Below are positions 1-7,382 of a stretch of DNA of 64,000 bases, in pieces (the first letter of the stretch is position 1; every line of letters begins with the position of its first letter). Source of the stretch: Streptomyces fungicidicus. Lineage in GTDB: Bacteria; Actinomycetota; Actinomycetes; Streptomycetales; Streptomycetaceae. Location of the stretch: NCBI RefSeq assembly GCF_003665435.1, contig NZ_CP023407.1, forward strand, positions 4,451,501 through 4,515,500, in the 5' to 3' direction. The position numbers were made by a program, and so were the translations under genes. A model generated the notes under the pieces. That model was not told where the DNA came from. It saw nothing but the letters and a program-made list of their open reading frames with translations, and did not search any database.

Positions 1-711
1 GCGGGGGCGGGCGCCGGTCGTTCCGCGGCTCCGGCGGGGCCGGCGGTCGGTGACCGGCTTCCCACTCCGCCCCGCGAGCGCAAGCCGGCGCTGGCCGCGC
101 TGGCGGTGCTGCTGATCCTGGTCGGTGCGCTCGGCGCCACGATGCTGGTGCTGCAGGCGGGGGACCGGATCGAGGTCGTCAAGATCACCGAGCCGATTCC
201 CGCGGGACAGCCGGTCACCGACTCCAACACCACCTCGGTGATGGTCGCCGAGGACCCGGGCATCCACTACGTCGAGTGGTCGCAACTGGACGCCCTGAAG
301 AAGCTCAAGGCCGTCAGCGCGATCCCGGCCGGTGTCGTCGCCGTGGGCGAGATGTTCGGGGACGAGGCCAAGGTCCCCTCCGGCAAGGCCCTCGTGGGGA
401 TGTCCCTCAAGGAGGGGCAGTACCCGGCCGGTCTGGAGGCCGGTGACGTCGTCGCCGCCTACCGTGTCGGCGGCACCTCCCGTTCCGGCTCCGACGACGA
501 CGCCGGCACCGGCGGTTCGGCCGGCGGCGGCAGCGACTCGCTGCTCGTGGAGCAGGCCCGGGTGGACTTCGTGCAGGCCGGGAAGAGCGACGACATCGTC
601 AGCAGCACCAACAAGCCGGTGACGCTGCTCGTCGACAGTGCCGAGGCCGCGGTGCTCACCCAGGCCGCTTCCAACGGCGAGGTGGCTCTCGTCCTCGTTC
701 CTGGCAACTAG
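1..711 (+). CDS. SAF-domain protein, CpaB-like (Tad pilus assembly), 5' end outside window
   Basis: The frame is open from base 1 with no stop, so the gene starts before the window; 236 codons are visible. After a Pro/Ala-rich cytoplasmic stretch there is one membrane segment (about residues 33-51), then an extracytoplasmic SAF-type domain (EPIPAGQPV, later AIPAGVVAVGEMF) of the kind found in CpaB/RcpC proteins and Streptomyces SAF proteins. A Gly/Ser/Asp-rich insert precedes the C-terminal third. It sits 17 bp upstream of the CpaE-like gene at the head of the visible tad cluster. In the family CpaB acts at the envelope during Flp pilus assembly; the specific role here is inferred from position. 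The assignment to CpaB rather than a generic SAF protein is moderately secure. Confidence 0.8.
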   Translation, partial: AGAGAGRSAAPAGPAVGDRLPTPPRERKPALAALAVLLILVGALGATMLVLQAGDRIEVVKITEPIPAGQPVTDSNTTSVMVAEDPGIHYVEWSQLDALKKLKAVSAIPAGVVAVGEMFGDEAKVPSGKALVGMSLKEGQYPAGLEAGDVVAAYRVGGTSRSGSDDDAGTGGSAGGGSDSLLVEQARVDFVQAGKSDDIVSSTNKPVTLLVDSAEAAVLTQAASNGEVALVLVPGN

Positions 712-728
712 AAGGCGGCACCCGACCC

Positions 729-1583
729 ATGGCCCTCATCGCCCTCGCCGCCGACAAGGGTTCCCCCGGCGTCACCACCGCGGCCGTCGCCCTCGCGGCG
801 GTCTGGCCCCGGCGTGTGCTGCTCGCCGAGGCCGACCCGGCGGGCGGTGACCTCGTCTACCGCAGCGCCGCCGCGCACGGCGGGCCGCTGAACCCGAACA
901 CCGGGATGCTGTCCATCGCCGCCACCGCGCGCCGCGGACTCGTGCCCGACCAACTCTGGGACCACGTGCAGCCGTTGAGCGGCGGACTCGAAGTGCTCGT
1001 CGGGCTCGGCATCGCCGAGCAGGCGGCCGGCCTCACCGGGCTGTGGCCGACCCTCGGGCACGCCTTCGCCTCGCTCGCCGACTCCCCGCACGCGCCCGCC
1101 GACGTCATCGCCGACTGCGGGCGGATCAGCGGGGACACCCCTGCCGTGGAGCTGTTCCCGCACGCCTCCCTCGTCCTGCTGATCTCGCGCACCGAGCCCG
1201 AGGCGCTCGCGCGCGTGCGGGACCGGGCCGCCGCGCTCGCCGGCAAGCTGCACGGCGGGCCGCGCGGCGCGGCCGCCCTCGGCAACCCGGTGATCGGCGT
1301 CGTCCTCGTCGCCGACACGGGGGACGCCGCCAAGCTCGCGTCCCAGGTCAACGACATGCTCGTGCACGCGCAGACCGGCGCCCGGGTGGTCGGCACCCTC
1401 GCCGACGACCCGGCGGGCGCCGAGCAGCTGGCCGGGCGCAGGCGCGGGCGGCTCGACAAGTCGCTGCTGATCCGCTCCGCGCGCAAGGTGACGGCCGACG
1501 TGTACCAGCAGTACGGCGCGGCCTGGGCCGCCACCTCCGCTCAGGACCGGCAGGCGCACCAGGGCCACGGAGCCGGGCGATGA
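729..1583 (+). CDS. CpaE/TadZ-like MinD-family ATPase
   Basis: This is a 284-residue protein with a deviant Walker A motif KGSPGVTT at residues 10-17, followed by AEADPAGGD, typical of the MinD/ParA fold used by CpaE/TadZ to place the pilus machine at a cell site. The stretch VIADCGR (around residue 130) fits the Walker B position. There is no obvious N-terminal receiver domain, unlike proteobacterial CpaE. The ATG is preceded by AAGGCGG at suitable distance. The 3' end overlaps the TadA gene by 4 bp (ATGA), implying translational coupling. Localisation function is inferred from the family; the ATPase fold is seen in the sequence. Confidence 0.85.
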   Translation: MALIALAADKGSPGVTTAAVALAAVWPRRVLLAEADPAGGDLVYRSAAAHGGPLNPNTGMLSIAATARRGLVPDQLWDHVQPLSGGLEVLVGLGIAEQAAGLTGLWPTLGHAFASLADSPHAPADVIADCGRISGDTPAVELFPHASLVLLISRTEPEALARVRDRAAALAGKLHGGPRGAAALGNPVIGVVLVADTGDAAKLASQVNDMLVHAQTGARVVGTLADDPAGAEQLAGRRRGRLDKSLLIRSARKVTADVYQQYGAAWAATSAQDRQAHQGHGAGR

Positions 1584-2887
1584 CCGCTGTCGACCATCAG
1601 CTGGTCAAGCGGTTCCGTCAGGACGCCGGCGACCGGATCGCCGAACAGCGCCGTCTCGACCAGGTCAACGGCGTCACGCCGATGTCCACCGAGGACGAGC
1701 GGCAGTACGCCCGTGCCGTCATCGCCCAGATACTGGAGGAGTACGCCCGCGCGGAGATCAACGCGGGCCGTACGCCGCTGGACGCGGAGACGGAGGAGCA
1801 GTACGCGGCCGCCGTGCACGCCGCGCTGTTCGGTGTCGGGCGGTTGCAGCCGCTGCTGGACGACCCCGAGGTCGAGAACATCGACATCAACGGCTGCGAC
1901 CAGGTGTTCGTCGGCTACTCGGACGGGCGGGAGGCGCGGGGTGAGCCCGTCGCCGAGACCGACGAGGAGCTCATCGAGCTGATCCAGGTGCTGGGCGCCT
2001 ACTCCGGCCTGTCGTCGCGCCCCTTCGACTCGGCCAACCCGCAGCTCGACCTGCGGCTGCCGGACGGTTCGCGTCTGTCGGCCGTCATGGACGTGGCGCG
2101 CCGGCCCGCGCTGTCCATCCGCCGTGCCCGCATGGGCAAGGTGTTCATCTCCGACCTCGTCGGCAACGGGACGCTGAGCCCGGAGCTCGGACACTTCCTC
2201 GCCTGCGCCGTCCGCGCCCGCAAGAACATCATGATCGCGGGCGCGACCAACGCCGGCAAGACGACGCTGCTGCGCGCCCTCGCCAACGAGATCCCGCCGC
2301 ACGAGCGGCTGATCACCGTCGAGCGGGCGCTCGAGCTGGGGCTCGACACCTTCCCCGACCTGCACCCCAACGTCGTTGCGTTCGAGGAGCGGCTGCCCAA
2401 CTCCGAGGGGCAGGGCACCATTTCGATGGCGGAGCTGGTGCGCCGCTCGCTGCGCATGAACCCCTCCCGGGTCATCGTCGGTGAGGTGCTCGGCGACGAG
2501 ATCGTGACCATGCTGAACGCGATGTCCCAGGGCAACGACGGCTCGCTGTCCACGATCCACGCCAACAGCTCCAGCGAGGTCTTCAACCGTATTTCCACCT
2601 ACGCCCTGCAGGCCACGGAGCGGCTGCCCATCGAGGCCAGCCAGATGCTGATCGCGGGCGCGGTGAACTTCGTCGTCTTCATCCAGCGGCGCAACGACTA
2701 CCAGAGCGGCGGCCGCCTCCAGCGCCTGGTCACCTCGGTCCGCGAGGTCAACGGCGTCGACGGACGCGTGCTGTCCAGCGAGGTGTTCGCCCAGACGCCC
2801 GACGGGCGGGTCGGCGCGCACGCCCCCATAGCCTGCCTGGAGGAACTGATGGCCTACGGCTACCGGCCCAGCGGAACGTGGGGGTGA
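1580..2887 (+). CDS. tadA: TadA/CpaF secretion ATPase
   Basis: This 435-residue protein is a type II/IV secretion-type ATPase of the CpaF family that powers Flp pilus assembly at the cytoplasmic face. Walker A is GATNAGKTTL near residue 222, Walker B is VIVGEVLGDE, and the His-box region reads GSLSTIHANSS. The N-terminal third carries the usual CpaF N-domain (EVENIDINGCDQVFVGY). The ATG at 1580 overlaps the end of the preceding ATPase; a much longer upstream extension of the frame is only a shadow of that gene. TadB follows after 4 bp. The identification is secure. Confidence 0.95.
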   Translation: MTAVDHQLVKRFRQDAGDRIAEQRRLDQVNGVTPMSTEDERQYARAVIAQILEEYARAEINAGRTPLDAETEEQYAAAVHAALFGVGRLQPLLDDPEVENIDINGCDQVFVGYSDGREARGEPVAETDEELIELIQVLGAYSGLSSRPFDSANPQLDLRLPDGSRLSAVMDVARRPALSIRRARMGKVFISDLVGNGTLSPELGHFLACAVRARKNIMIAGATNAGKTTLLRALANEIPPHERLITVERALELGLDTFPDLHPNVVAFEERLPNSEGQGTISMAELVRRSLRMNPSRVIVGEVLGDEIVTMLNAMSQGNDGSLSTIHANSSSEVFNRISTYALQATERLPIEASQMLIAGAVNFVVFIQRRNDYQSGGRLQRLVTSVREVNGVDGRVLSSEVFAQTPDGRVGAHAPIACLEELMAYGYRPSGTWG

Positions 2888-2891
2888 GCCG

Positions 2892-3908
2892 GTGACCCCC
2901 GCCACCACCGACCTTGCCGCGCTCGGGTCGCTCGACTCGCTCGGCTCCATGGGCGGACTGTTCTCCACCACGGTCCTCTACGCCCTCGCGTCCGGCGTCG
3001 CCGTCGGCGGCGGGCTCGCCCTGCTCGCCGTCGCGGTACGGGGACTGCCCCCGAAGCCCGCGCACGAGAAGCAGAAGGCGAGCGAGCGGGCGAACGAGCT
3101 GATCCGGTTCGCCGGCCGGCGCGGCTCGCTCGCCGCGCTCGTCGGCCTCGCCGTGCTGCTGCTGACCCGCTGGGTGGTCGCCGGTATCGCCGCCGCCGTC
3201 CTCGTCTTCTTCTGGGACCGCCTCTTCGGCGGAGCCTCCGAGGAGCGGGCCGCGATGAAGCGGGTGGAGGCGCTGGCCTCCTGGACCGAGTCGCTGCGCG
3301 ACACCATCGCCGGCGCGGTGGGCCTGGAGCAGGCGATCCCGGCGTCCGCGCGTGCCGCCGCGCCCGTGCTGCGCCCGCACCTCGACGCGCTCGTCGACCG
3401 GCTGCGCTCCCGCACCCCGCTGCCCGAGGCGCTCCAGCAGCTCGCCGACGAGATCGACGACGCCTCCGCCGACATCATCGTCGCCGCGCTGATCCTCAAC
3501 GCCCGGTTGCGCGGGCCCGGTCTGCGGCAGGTGCTGGGCGCGCTGGCCAAGTCGGCGCGTGAGGAGGTGGACATGCGGCAGCGCGTGATGGCGCAGCGCG
3601 CCTCCACCCGTCGCTCGGTGCAGATCGTGGTCGCCGTGTCGATCGCGTTCGTGCTGGGACTGTCCGTCTTCAACCGGGACTTCGTCGAGCCGTACGGGAC
3701 GGCGGTCGGGCAGCTCGTACTCGCCTGTGTCTGCGGTCTGTTCGCGCTCGGCTTCTGGTGGCTGCGCAAGCTGTCCACCATCGAGACGCCCGAACGGTTC
3801 CTGGTGCGTGACGAGTCGGCGGTGCGGTTCGTGCGTCCGCGCACGCCCGGCGCCGGACCGGCTCAGCAGCAGGCGCCGCTCCAGCCGGAAGAGGGGGTAC
3901 GCCGGTGA
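2892..3908 (+). CDS. tadB: TadB-like inner-membrane platform protein
   Basis: This is a 338-residue polytopic protein with a T2SF (GspF/TadB) domain. It has an N-terminal membrane segment (about 15-40), a second hydrophobic pair (about 75-110), a cytoplasmic helical domain (ASWTESLRDTIAGAVGLEQAI), and two C-terminal membrane segments (about 240-300). TadB and TadC together form the membrane platform worked by TadA. The GTG start at 2892 has a G-rich ribosome site (GTGGGGGTGAG) 5-8 bp upstream. It overlaps tadC by 4 bp. Confidence 0.92.
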   Translation: MTPATTDLAALGSLDSLGSMGGLFSTTVLYALASGVAVGGGLALLAVAVRGLPPKPAHEKQKASERANELIRFAGRRGSLAALVGLAVLLLTRWVVAGIAAAVLVFFWDRLFGGASEERAAMKRVEALASWTESLRDTIAGAVGLEQAIPASARAAAPVLRPHLDALVDRLRSRTPLPEALQQLADEIDDASADIIVAALILNARLRGPGLRQVLGALAKSAREEVDMRQRVMAQRASTRRSVQIVVAVSIAFVLGLSVFNRDFVEPYGTAVGQLVLACVCGLFALGFWWLRKLSTIETPERFLVRDESAVRFVRPRTPGAGPAQQQAPLQPEEGVRR

Positions 3909-4831
3909 GTGACCAACTGGCCATGCCGGTGGTCATCGGCGCGGTCCTCGGACTCGGCGTCTACGTCCTCGTCCGCGCGCTGATGCCCACCAAGCGCAGT
4001 GCGGTCTCCCAGGTCGCCCGGATCGACGCGATGCGGGCCCGCGGGACCGCCTACGAGTCGGCGCGGACGACGCAGGACACCGGCCGGCTCGGCACCCTGC
4101 GCGCCGAAATGGGCGTACGGGTCGCCGAGTTCTATCTGCAGCAGGGCTGGGAGCAGCGCTCGCTGCGCGCGGACCTCGCCGTGCTCGAACGCAGCTGGGA
4201 GAAGTTCCTGGCGACCAAGGTGCTGCTGTCGGTGGCGGGTCTGTTCTTCGGGCCGTTCCTCTTCGCCATCGTCTGGACGCTCGGCTTCGGCGACAGCCCG
4301 ATCATCCCGGTCTGGCTGGCGCTGCTGTGCGCGGCGCTGTTCTTCTTCCTGCCCGACCTGGAGGTGCGCCGGGACGCCGCGGACAAGCGGCGCGACCTGC
4401 GGCGGGTGATCGGCGCGTATCTGGACCTGGTGTCGATGAGCCTGGCCGGCGGGCGCGGCCTGCCGGAGGCGCTGATGGCGGCGGCCGAGGTCTCCGACGG
4501 CTGGGCCACGCACCGTATCCGCAACGCCCTCGCCGACGCCCGGATCACCGGCATCAGCCAGTGGCAGGCGCTGGGGCAGCTGGGGGAGGAGCTGGGCGTG
4601 GAGGAGCTCAAGGACCTCTCCGCCTCCCTGGCGCTCGTCGCGGACGACGGCGCCAAGGTGCGCGAGTCCCTGGCCTCCCGCGCCGAGACCATGCGGCACC
4701 GTGAACTCTCCGAGATCGAGGGCAGTGCGGGCGAGAAGTCGCAGTCGATGCTCGTGGCGCAGCTGCTGCTGTGCGCGGGGTTCCTCGTGTTCCTGATCTT
4801 TCCGGCGGCGATGCGGGTGTTCCAGGTGTGA
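3905..4831 (+). CDS. tadC: TadC-like inner-membrane platform protein
   Basis: This 308-residue protein is the second T2SF-domain platform subunit. A membrane segment at the N terminus is followed by a cytoplasmic part, two membrane helices (about residues 98-140), a helical T2SF domain containing SLAGGRGLPEALMAAAE, and a C-terminal membrane anchor ending in MRVFQV. The GTG start lies in a GTGA overlap with tadB. A 64-bp gap separates it from the pilin gene, enough for a separate ribosome site or processing. Confidence 0.92.
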   Translation: MSDQLAMPVVIGAVLGLGVYVLVRALMPTKRSAVSQVARIDAMRARGTAYESARTTQDTGRLGTLRAEMGVRVAEFYLQQGWEQRSLRADLAVLERSWEKFLATKVLLSVAGLFFGPFLFAIVWTLGFGDSPIIPVWLALLCAALFFFLPDLEVRRDAADKRRDLRRVIGAYLDLVSMSLAGGRGLPEALMAAAEVSDGWATHRIRNALADARITGISQWQALGQLGEELGVEELKDLSASLALVADDGAKVRESLASRAETMRHRELSEIEGSAGEKSQSMLVAQLLLCAGFLVFLIFPAAMRVFQV

Positions 4832-4895
4832 GAACCGCGAACCCCGGGCCGTACGTCAGAACTTCCGTGAACCGAATTCGAGAGGACAACGCGTC

Positions 4896-5147
4896 ATGAA
4901 CGGACGTACCTTCCACACCGGCATCCCCGCCGTGGACTTCCTGGTCACCTTCGTGCGGGCCCGCGTGGAGCGCGCCCGCTCCGGCGAACTCGACCGCGGC
5001 GCCTCGGCGGTGGAGTGGGTCATCATCTCGGCGGTCGTCGTGGCGATCGTCGGTGTGGTGGCCGCGATCATCAACGCCGCGCTGAGCGAGGGCGCCAACA
5101 AGGTCGGCGACTGCATCAAGGGCGCGGACGCGGGCAAGACCTGCTGA
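4896..5147 (+). CDS. Flp-type prepilin-like small protein
   Basis: This 83-residue protein has a long hydrophilic N-terminal leader (about 40 residues) and one hydrophobic helix introduced by RGASAVEWVIISAVVVAIVG. The pattern small residue, then Glu five residues later, then a hydrophobic stretch is the Flp/type IV prepilin processing signature. The short C-terminal tail has two cysteines (DCIKG... GKTC) that could form a disulfide. AGAGGAC lies 8 bp before the ATG. It is probably the major pilin subunit, cut by the A24 peptidase at 10304. The leader is longer than in proteobacterial Flp pilins. Confidence 0.85.
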   Translation: MNGRTFHTGIPAVDFLVTFVRARVERARSGELDRGASAVEWVIISAVVVAIVGVVAAIINAALSEGANKVGDCIKGADAGKTC

Positions 5148-5179
5148 CGGCGCGTACGACGACAACGGGGTTGGCGGGG

Positions 5180-5623
5180 ATGCGCGTACGCCGCTGGGTA
5201 CGCCGACGGGTGGAGGCCGCTTCCGCCCGCGGCGAGTCCGGCATGACCGCGATCGAGTTCGTGCTGCTCACGCCCGTGCTGTTCTTCATGATCTTCGCGA
5301 CGGTGCAGTTCGCGCTGTACTTCTTCGCCGATCACGTCGCCCAGGCGGCGGCGCAGGCGGGCGCGCGCAAGGCGCGGGCGACGGCGGACGCCGAGCCGGG
5401 GGCCTGGCGGGGCGAGGCGCGGGGCGTGGTGGACAGCTACATCCGGCAGCTGGGCCCGCAGTTGGTGCTGGCGCCGGACGTGAGGACGCTCCAGCCGGAG
5501 CAGAACACGGTGGGCGTGGAGATCACCGCACGGATCCCGACGGTGTTCCCGGGCCTGGACCTGACGGTGCACGCGCAGTCGGTGGGGCCGGTGGAGCGGT
5601 TCGTGCAGGAGGGCGAGAACTAG
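5180..5623 (+). CDS. TadE-like pseudopilin
   Basis: This 147-residue protein has an N-terminal basic leader, the TadE motif ESGMTAIEFVLLTPVLFFMI (about residues 24-43), one membrane helix, and an extracytoplasmic C-terminal domain. TadE proteins are minor pseudopilins processed by the prepilin peptidase. The ATG at 5180 directly follows GGGG, so the ribosome site is cramped; a TTG at 5171 in the same frame is the alternative start. It is followed with no gap by a second TadE-like gene, indicating one transcription unit. Confidence 0.85.
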   Translation: MRVRRWVRRRVEAASARGESGMTAIEFVLLTPVLFFMIFATVQFALYFFADHVAQAAAQAGARKARATADAEPGAWRGEARGVVDSYIRQLGPQLVLAPDVRTLQPEQNTVGVEITARIPTVFPGLDLTVHAQSVGPVERFVQEGEN

Positions 5624-6049
5624 ATGGGGCTCCCCCTGACGGCCGGAAGGCCCAGGACGGGTGACCGGGGCCTGTCCACCGTCGAGGTGGTCATCCTCGC
5701 GCCGGTGATGATCCTCTTCATCCTGGTGCTGGTGGGGTTCGGGCAACTGGTCGACGGACGTGGCGCGCTGGACGGCGCGGCGCGTGACGCGGCCCGCGCG
5801 GGCTCGATCCAGAAGGACCACGGCACGGCGATGGCCGAGGCGAGGGCGGCGGCGGAGGCGAACCTCGCGGACGTCTGCTCGGGCCCGGTGACCGTCCTGC
5901 AGACCAGCCGGGGCTTCGAGCCGGACACCCTCTTCACGGTCGAGGTGAGCTGCGAGGTGCGGGGTCTCGCCATGCTGGGCCTGAACATCCCGACGACCCT
6001 GACCGCGAGCTTCAGCTCGCCGCTGGACCCGTACCGGAGGACGGCGTGA
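5624..6049 (+). CDS. second TadE-like pseudopilin
   Basis: This 141-residue protein has the TadE-type signature DRGLSTVEVVILAPVMILFI near residues 15-34, a single membrane helix and an outer domain with two cysteines (DVCSGP, VSCEV). It begins immediately after the stop of the first tadE and overlaps the next gene by 4 bp. Paired tadE/tadF-like genes are usual in tad loci, and this is probably the tadF equivalent. That role is inferred from order and motif. Confidence 0.82.
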   Translation: MGLPLTAGRPRTGDRGLSTVEVVILAPVMILFILVLVGFGQLVDGRGALDGAARDAARAGSIQKDHGTAMAEARAAAEANLADVCSGPVTVLQTSRGFEPDTLFTVEVSCEVRGLAMLGLNIPTTLTASFSSPLDPYRRTA

Positions 6050-6510
6050 GCGCGGCACGGACGCGGACCTGGCTGTCGGAGCGGCGCGGGCGGCTGGACG
6101 ACCGCGGCTCGGGGGCCGGCGCGGTCATCATCTTCGCGCTGGTCTTCCTGTCCCTGGCGGCCTTCGTCATCGACGGCGGCATGTCCATCTCCAAGCGGGA
6201 GCGGGCAGCCGACATCGCGGAGCAGGCGGCCCGTTACGCCGCCCAGGACATCGACCGCGAGGCGCTCTACGACAACGAGGGCGGCCCCGCGCCGATCAAC
6301 TACGAGAACTGCGACGCCCGGGTGAAGGCCTTCGCCCGCGAGATGGACATGTCCGGGCCGGACATCGCGGCGACGCACTGCGTGGCGGCGACCGTGGACG
6401 CGGTCCAGGTCGAGGTGCAGCTGACGTACGCGCCGGTCTTCACGGGCATGTTCTACGGCGGGAACGTGGTGGTGCGCGGGCAGGCGGTGGCGGAGAACGA
6501 GGTGGGCTGA
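6046..6510 (+). CDS. TadG-like pilus-assembly protein (Flp pilus-assembly TadE/G-like)
   Basis: This 154-residue protein has an N-terminal helix introduced by DDRGSGAGAVIIFALVFLSL, followed by the typical TadG stretch FVIDGGMSISKRERAADIAEQ. Full TadG proteins carry a long von Willebrand-type C-terminal domain; here the protein ends after about 110 outer residues, so it is a short form. The GTG start overlaps the preceding gene (GTGA). It is the last gene of the tad transcription unit, followed by 370 bp without a supported gene. Confidence 0.82.
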   Translation: MSAARTRTWLSERRGRLDDRGSGAGAVIIFALVFLSLAAFVIDGGMSISKRERAADIAEQAARYAAQDIDREALYDNEGGPAPINYENCDARVKAFAREMDMSGPDIAATHCVAATVDAVQVEVQLTYAPVFTGMFYGGNVVVRGQAVAENEVG

Positions 6511-6879
6511 CGCCCGCCGCGGCCGTCCGCCTCCGGCCGTTCCGAAAAGTACCGGCAACCTGCACACCGTTCACCGCGAGGTCGCACGGAAATGGGGCGG
6601 AGGCCGCGGATCGGACCGGCTGGACGGATCGTCCCGCCGGCGGCCCGCCGTAACCGGTGGGTAGCGTGAAGGCGCGGGCCCTTTTCGTGACCGCATTCCC
6701 ACACCGGTGAATTCGCCGACGCCATCGAGGCGTTCGTCGACAGGACGTCGCTGGTGAGCCGTTCGGGGTCGTGCTTGGATCAGTGTGCGGCCCCCCGGTG
6801 AACGGTTCCGGATTTCCCCACTCGGAATTCGGGTGTGCTCCGCCGCTCACATTCCTTGATGCGAAAGGAAAGACCTGAC
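6511..6879 (+). other. intergenic region upstream of the GG-leader peptide gene
   Basis: This stretch holds no supported gene. It begins with a GC-rich inverted sequence just after the TadG stop (CGGCCG around 6518-6536), which may end the pilus transcript, and ends with a less GC-rich segment (6800-6879) that should carry the promoter of the small peptide gene. A stretch at 6706-6801 reads like coding sequence but has no start codon. Confidence 0.5.
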
Positions 6880-7122
6880 ATGAACTTCGTCCCCCAGGTC
6901 GAAACTGTCGAAATCTCCGACGCGGACCTGGACCAGGTGTCCGGCGGTCTCCACGGCGGCGTCGACGCCGCGGCGGGTCTCGCCGTCACCACGGCCGGCG
7001 GTTCCGCCGCCGCGGCCCTGCACGCCGAGGTCGGTCCGCTCTCCGTCTGCGCCGGACTCGGCGCCTCGGTGACGCCCGGCGCTGCCGTGGCGAACGGCCA
7101 CGCGCACACCACGATGGTCTGA
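6880..7122 (+). CDS. double-glycine leader peptide (bacteriocin/lanthipeptide-precursor-like)
   Basis: This 80-residue peptide begins with the leader VEISDADLDQVSGG ending at Gly22-Gly23, the pattern of GG-leader bacteriocin and type A2 lanthipeptide precursors annotated in Streptomyces. The predicted core is about 57 residues, rich in Ala/Gly/Val, with one Cys (residue 57), several Thr/Ser and a His-rich tail (NGHAHTT). AAAGGAA lies about 10 bp before the ATG. With a single Cys it could form at most one thioether ring. No modification enzyme, C39 peptidase or exporter lies in the window, so processing would have to be in trans. Strong terminator follows. The function is unknown. Confidence 0.75.
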   Translation: MNFVPQVETVEISDADLDQVSGGLHGGVDAAAGLAVTTAGGSAAAALHAEVGPLSVCAGLGASVTPGAAVANGHAHTTMV

Positions 7123-7157
7123 GCCGCACGGTCCACGTGCGCTGAGAACGCGTGAGG

Positions 7158-7198
7158 GCGGGCCCCTGACACAGCTGTGCGCTGTGTCCGGGGCCCGC
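7158..7198 (+). terminator. strong hairpin after the GG-leader peptide gene
   Basis: Arms GCGGGCCCC and GGGGCCCGC enclose GACACAGC and GCTGTGTC with one T/C mismatch between the two helices and a 5-nt loop (TGTGC). The total is 17 paired bases. It starts 36 bp after the peptide stop codon and isolates the peptide gene from the LysM/BTAD gene. Confidence 0.85.
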
Positions 7199-7382
7199 TC
7201 GCGTGCGGGTGCCGCTCTCCCCGCCCCGGACGTGCCTCAGTTGGACCCGCTCCGGCGGGAGCGGAGTGGAGCCGCTTCCTGCAGGGCGGAGGCGAACGCA
7301 CCCTTCGACTGCGCCCCTGGGAGTCAATAAGATCTCTGTACGCTCAGCAGACCCTTCCTCCACTCGACCCAGGACACCCGCC

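Noticed and set aside
6706..6801. Coding-like stretch upstream of the GG-leader peptide (reads GEFADAIEAFVDRTSLV)
   Set aside because: No start codon before it in frame (a stop lies just upstream) and it ends after about 32 codons; could be a small remnant but cannot be supported.
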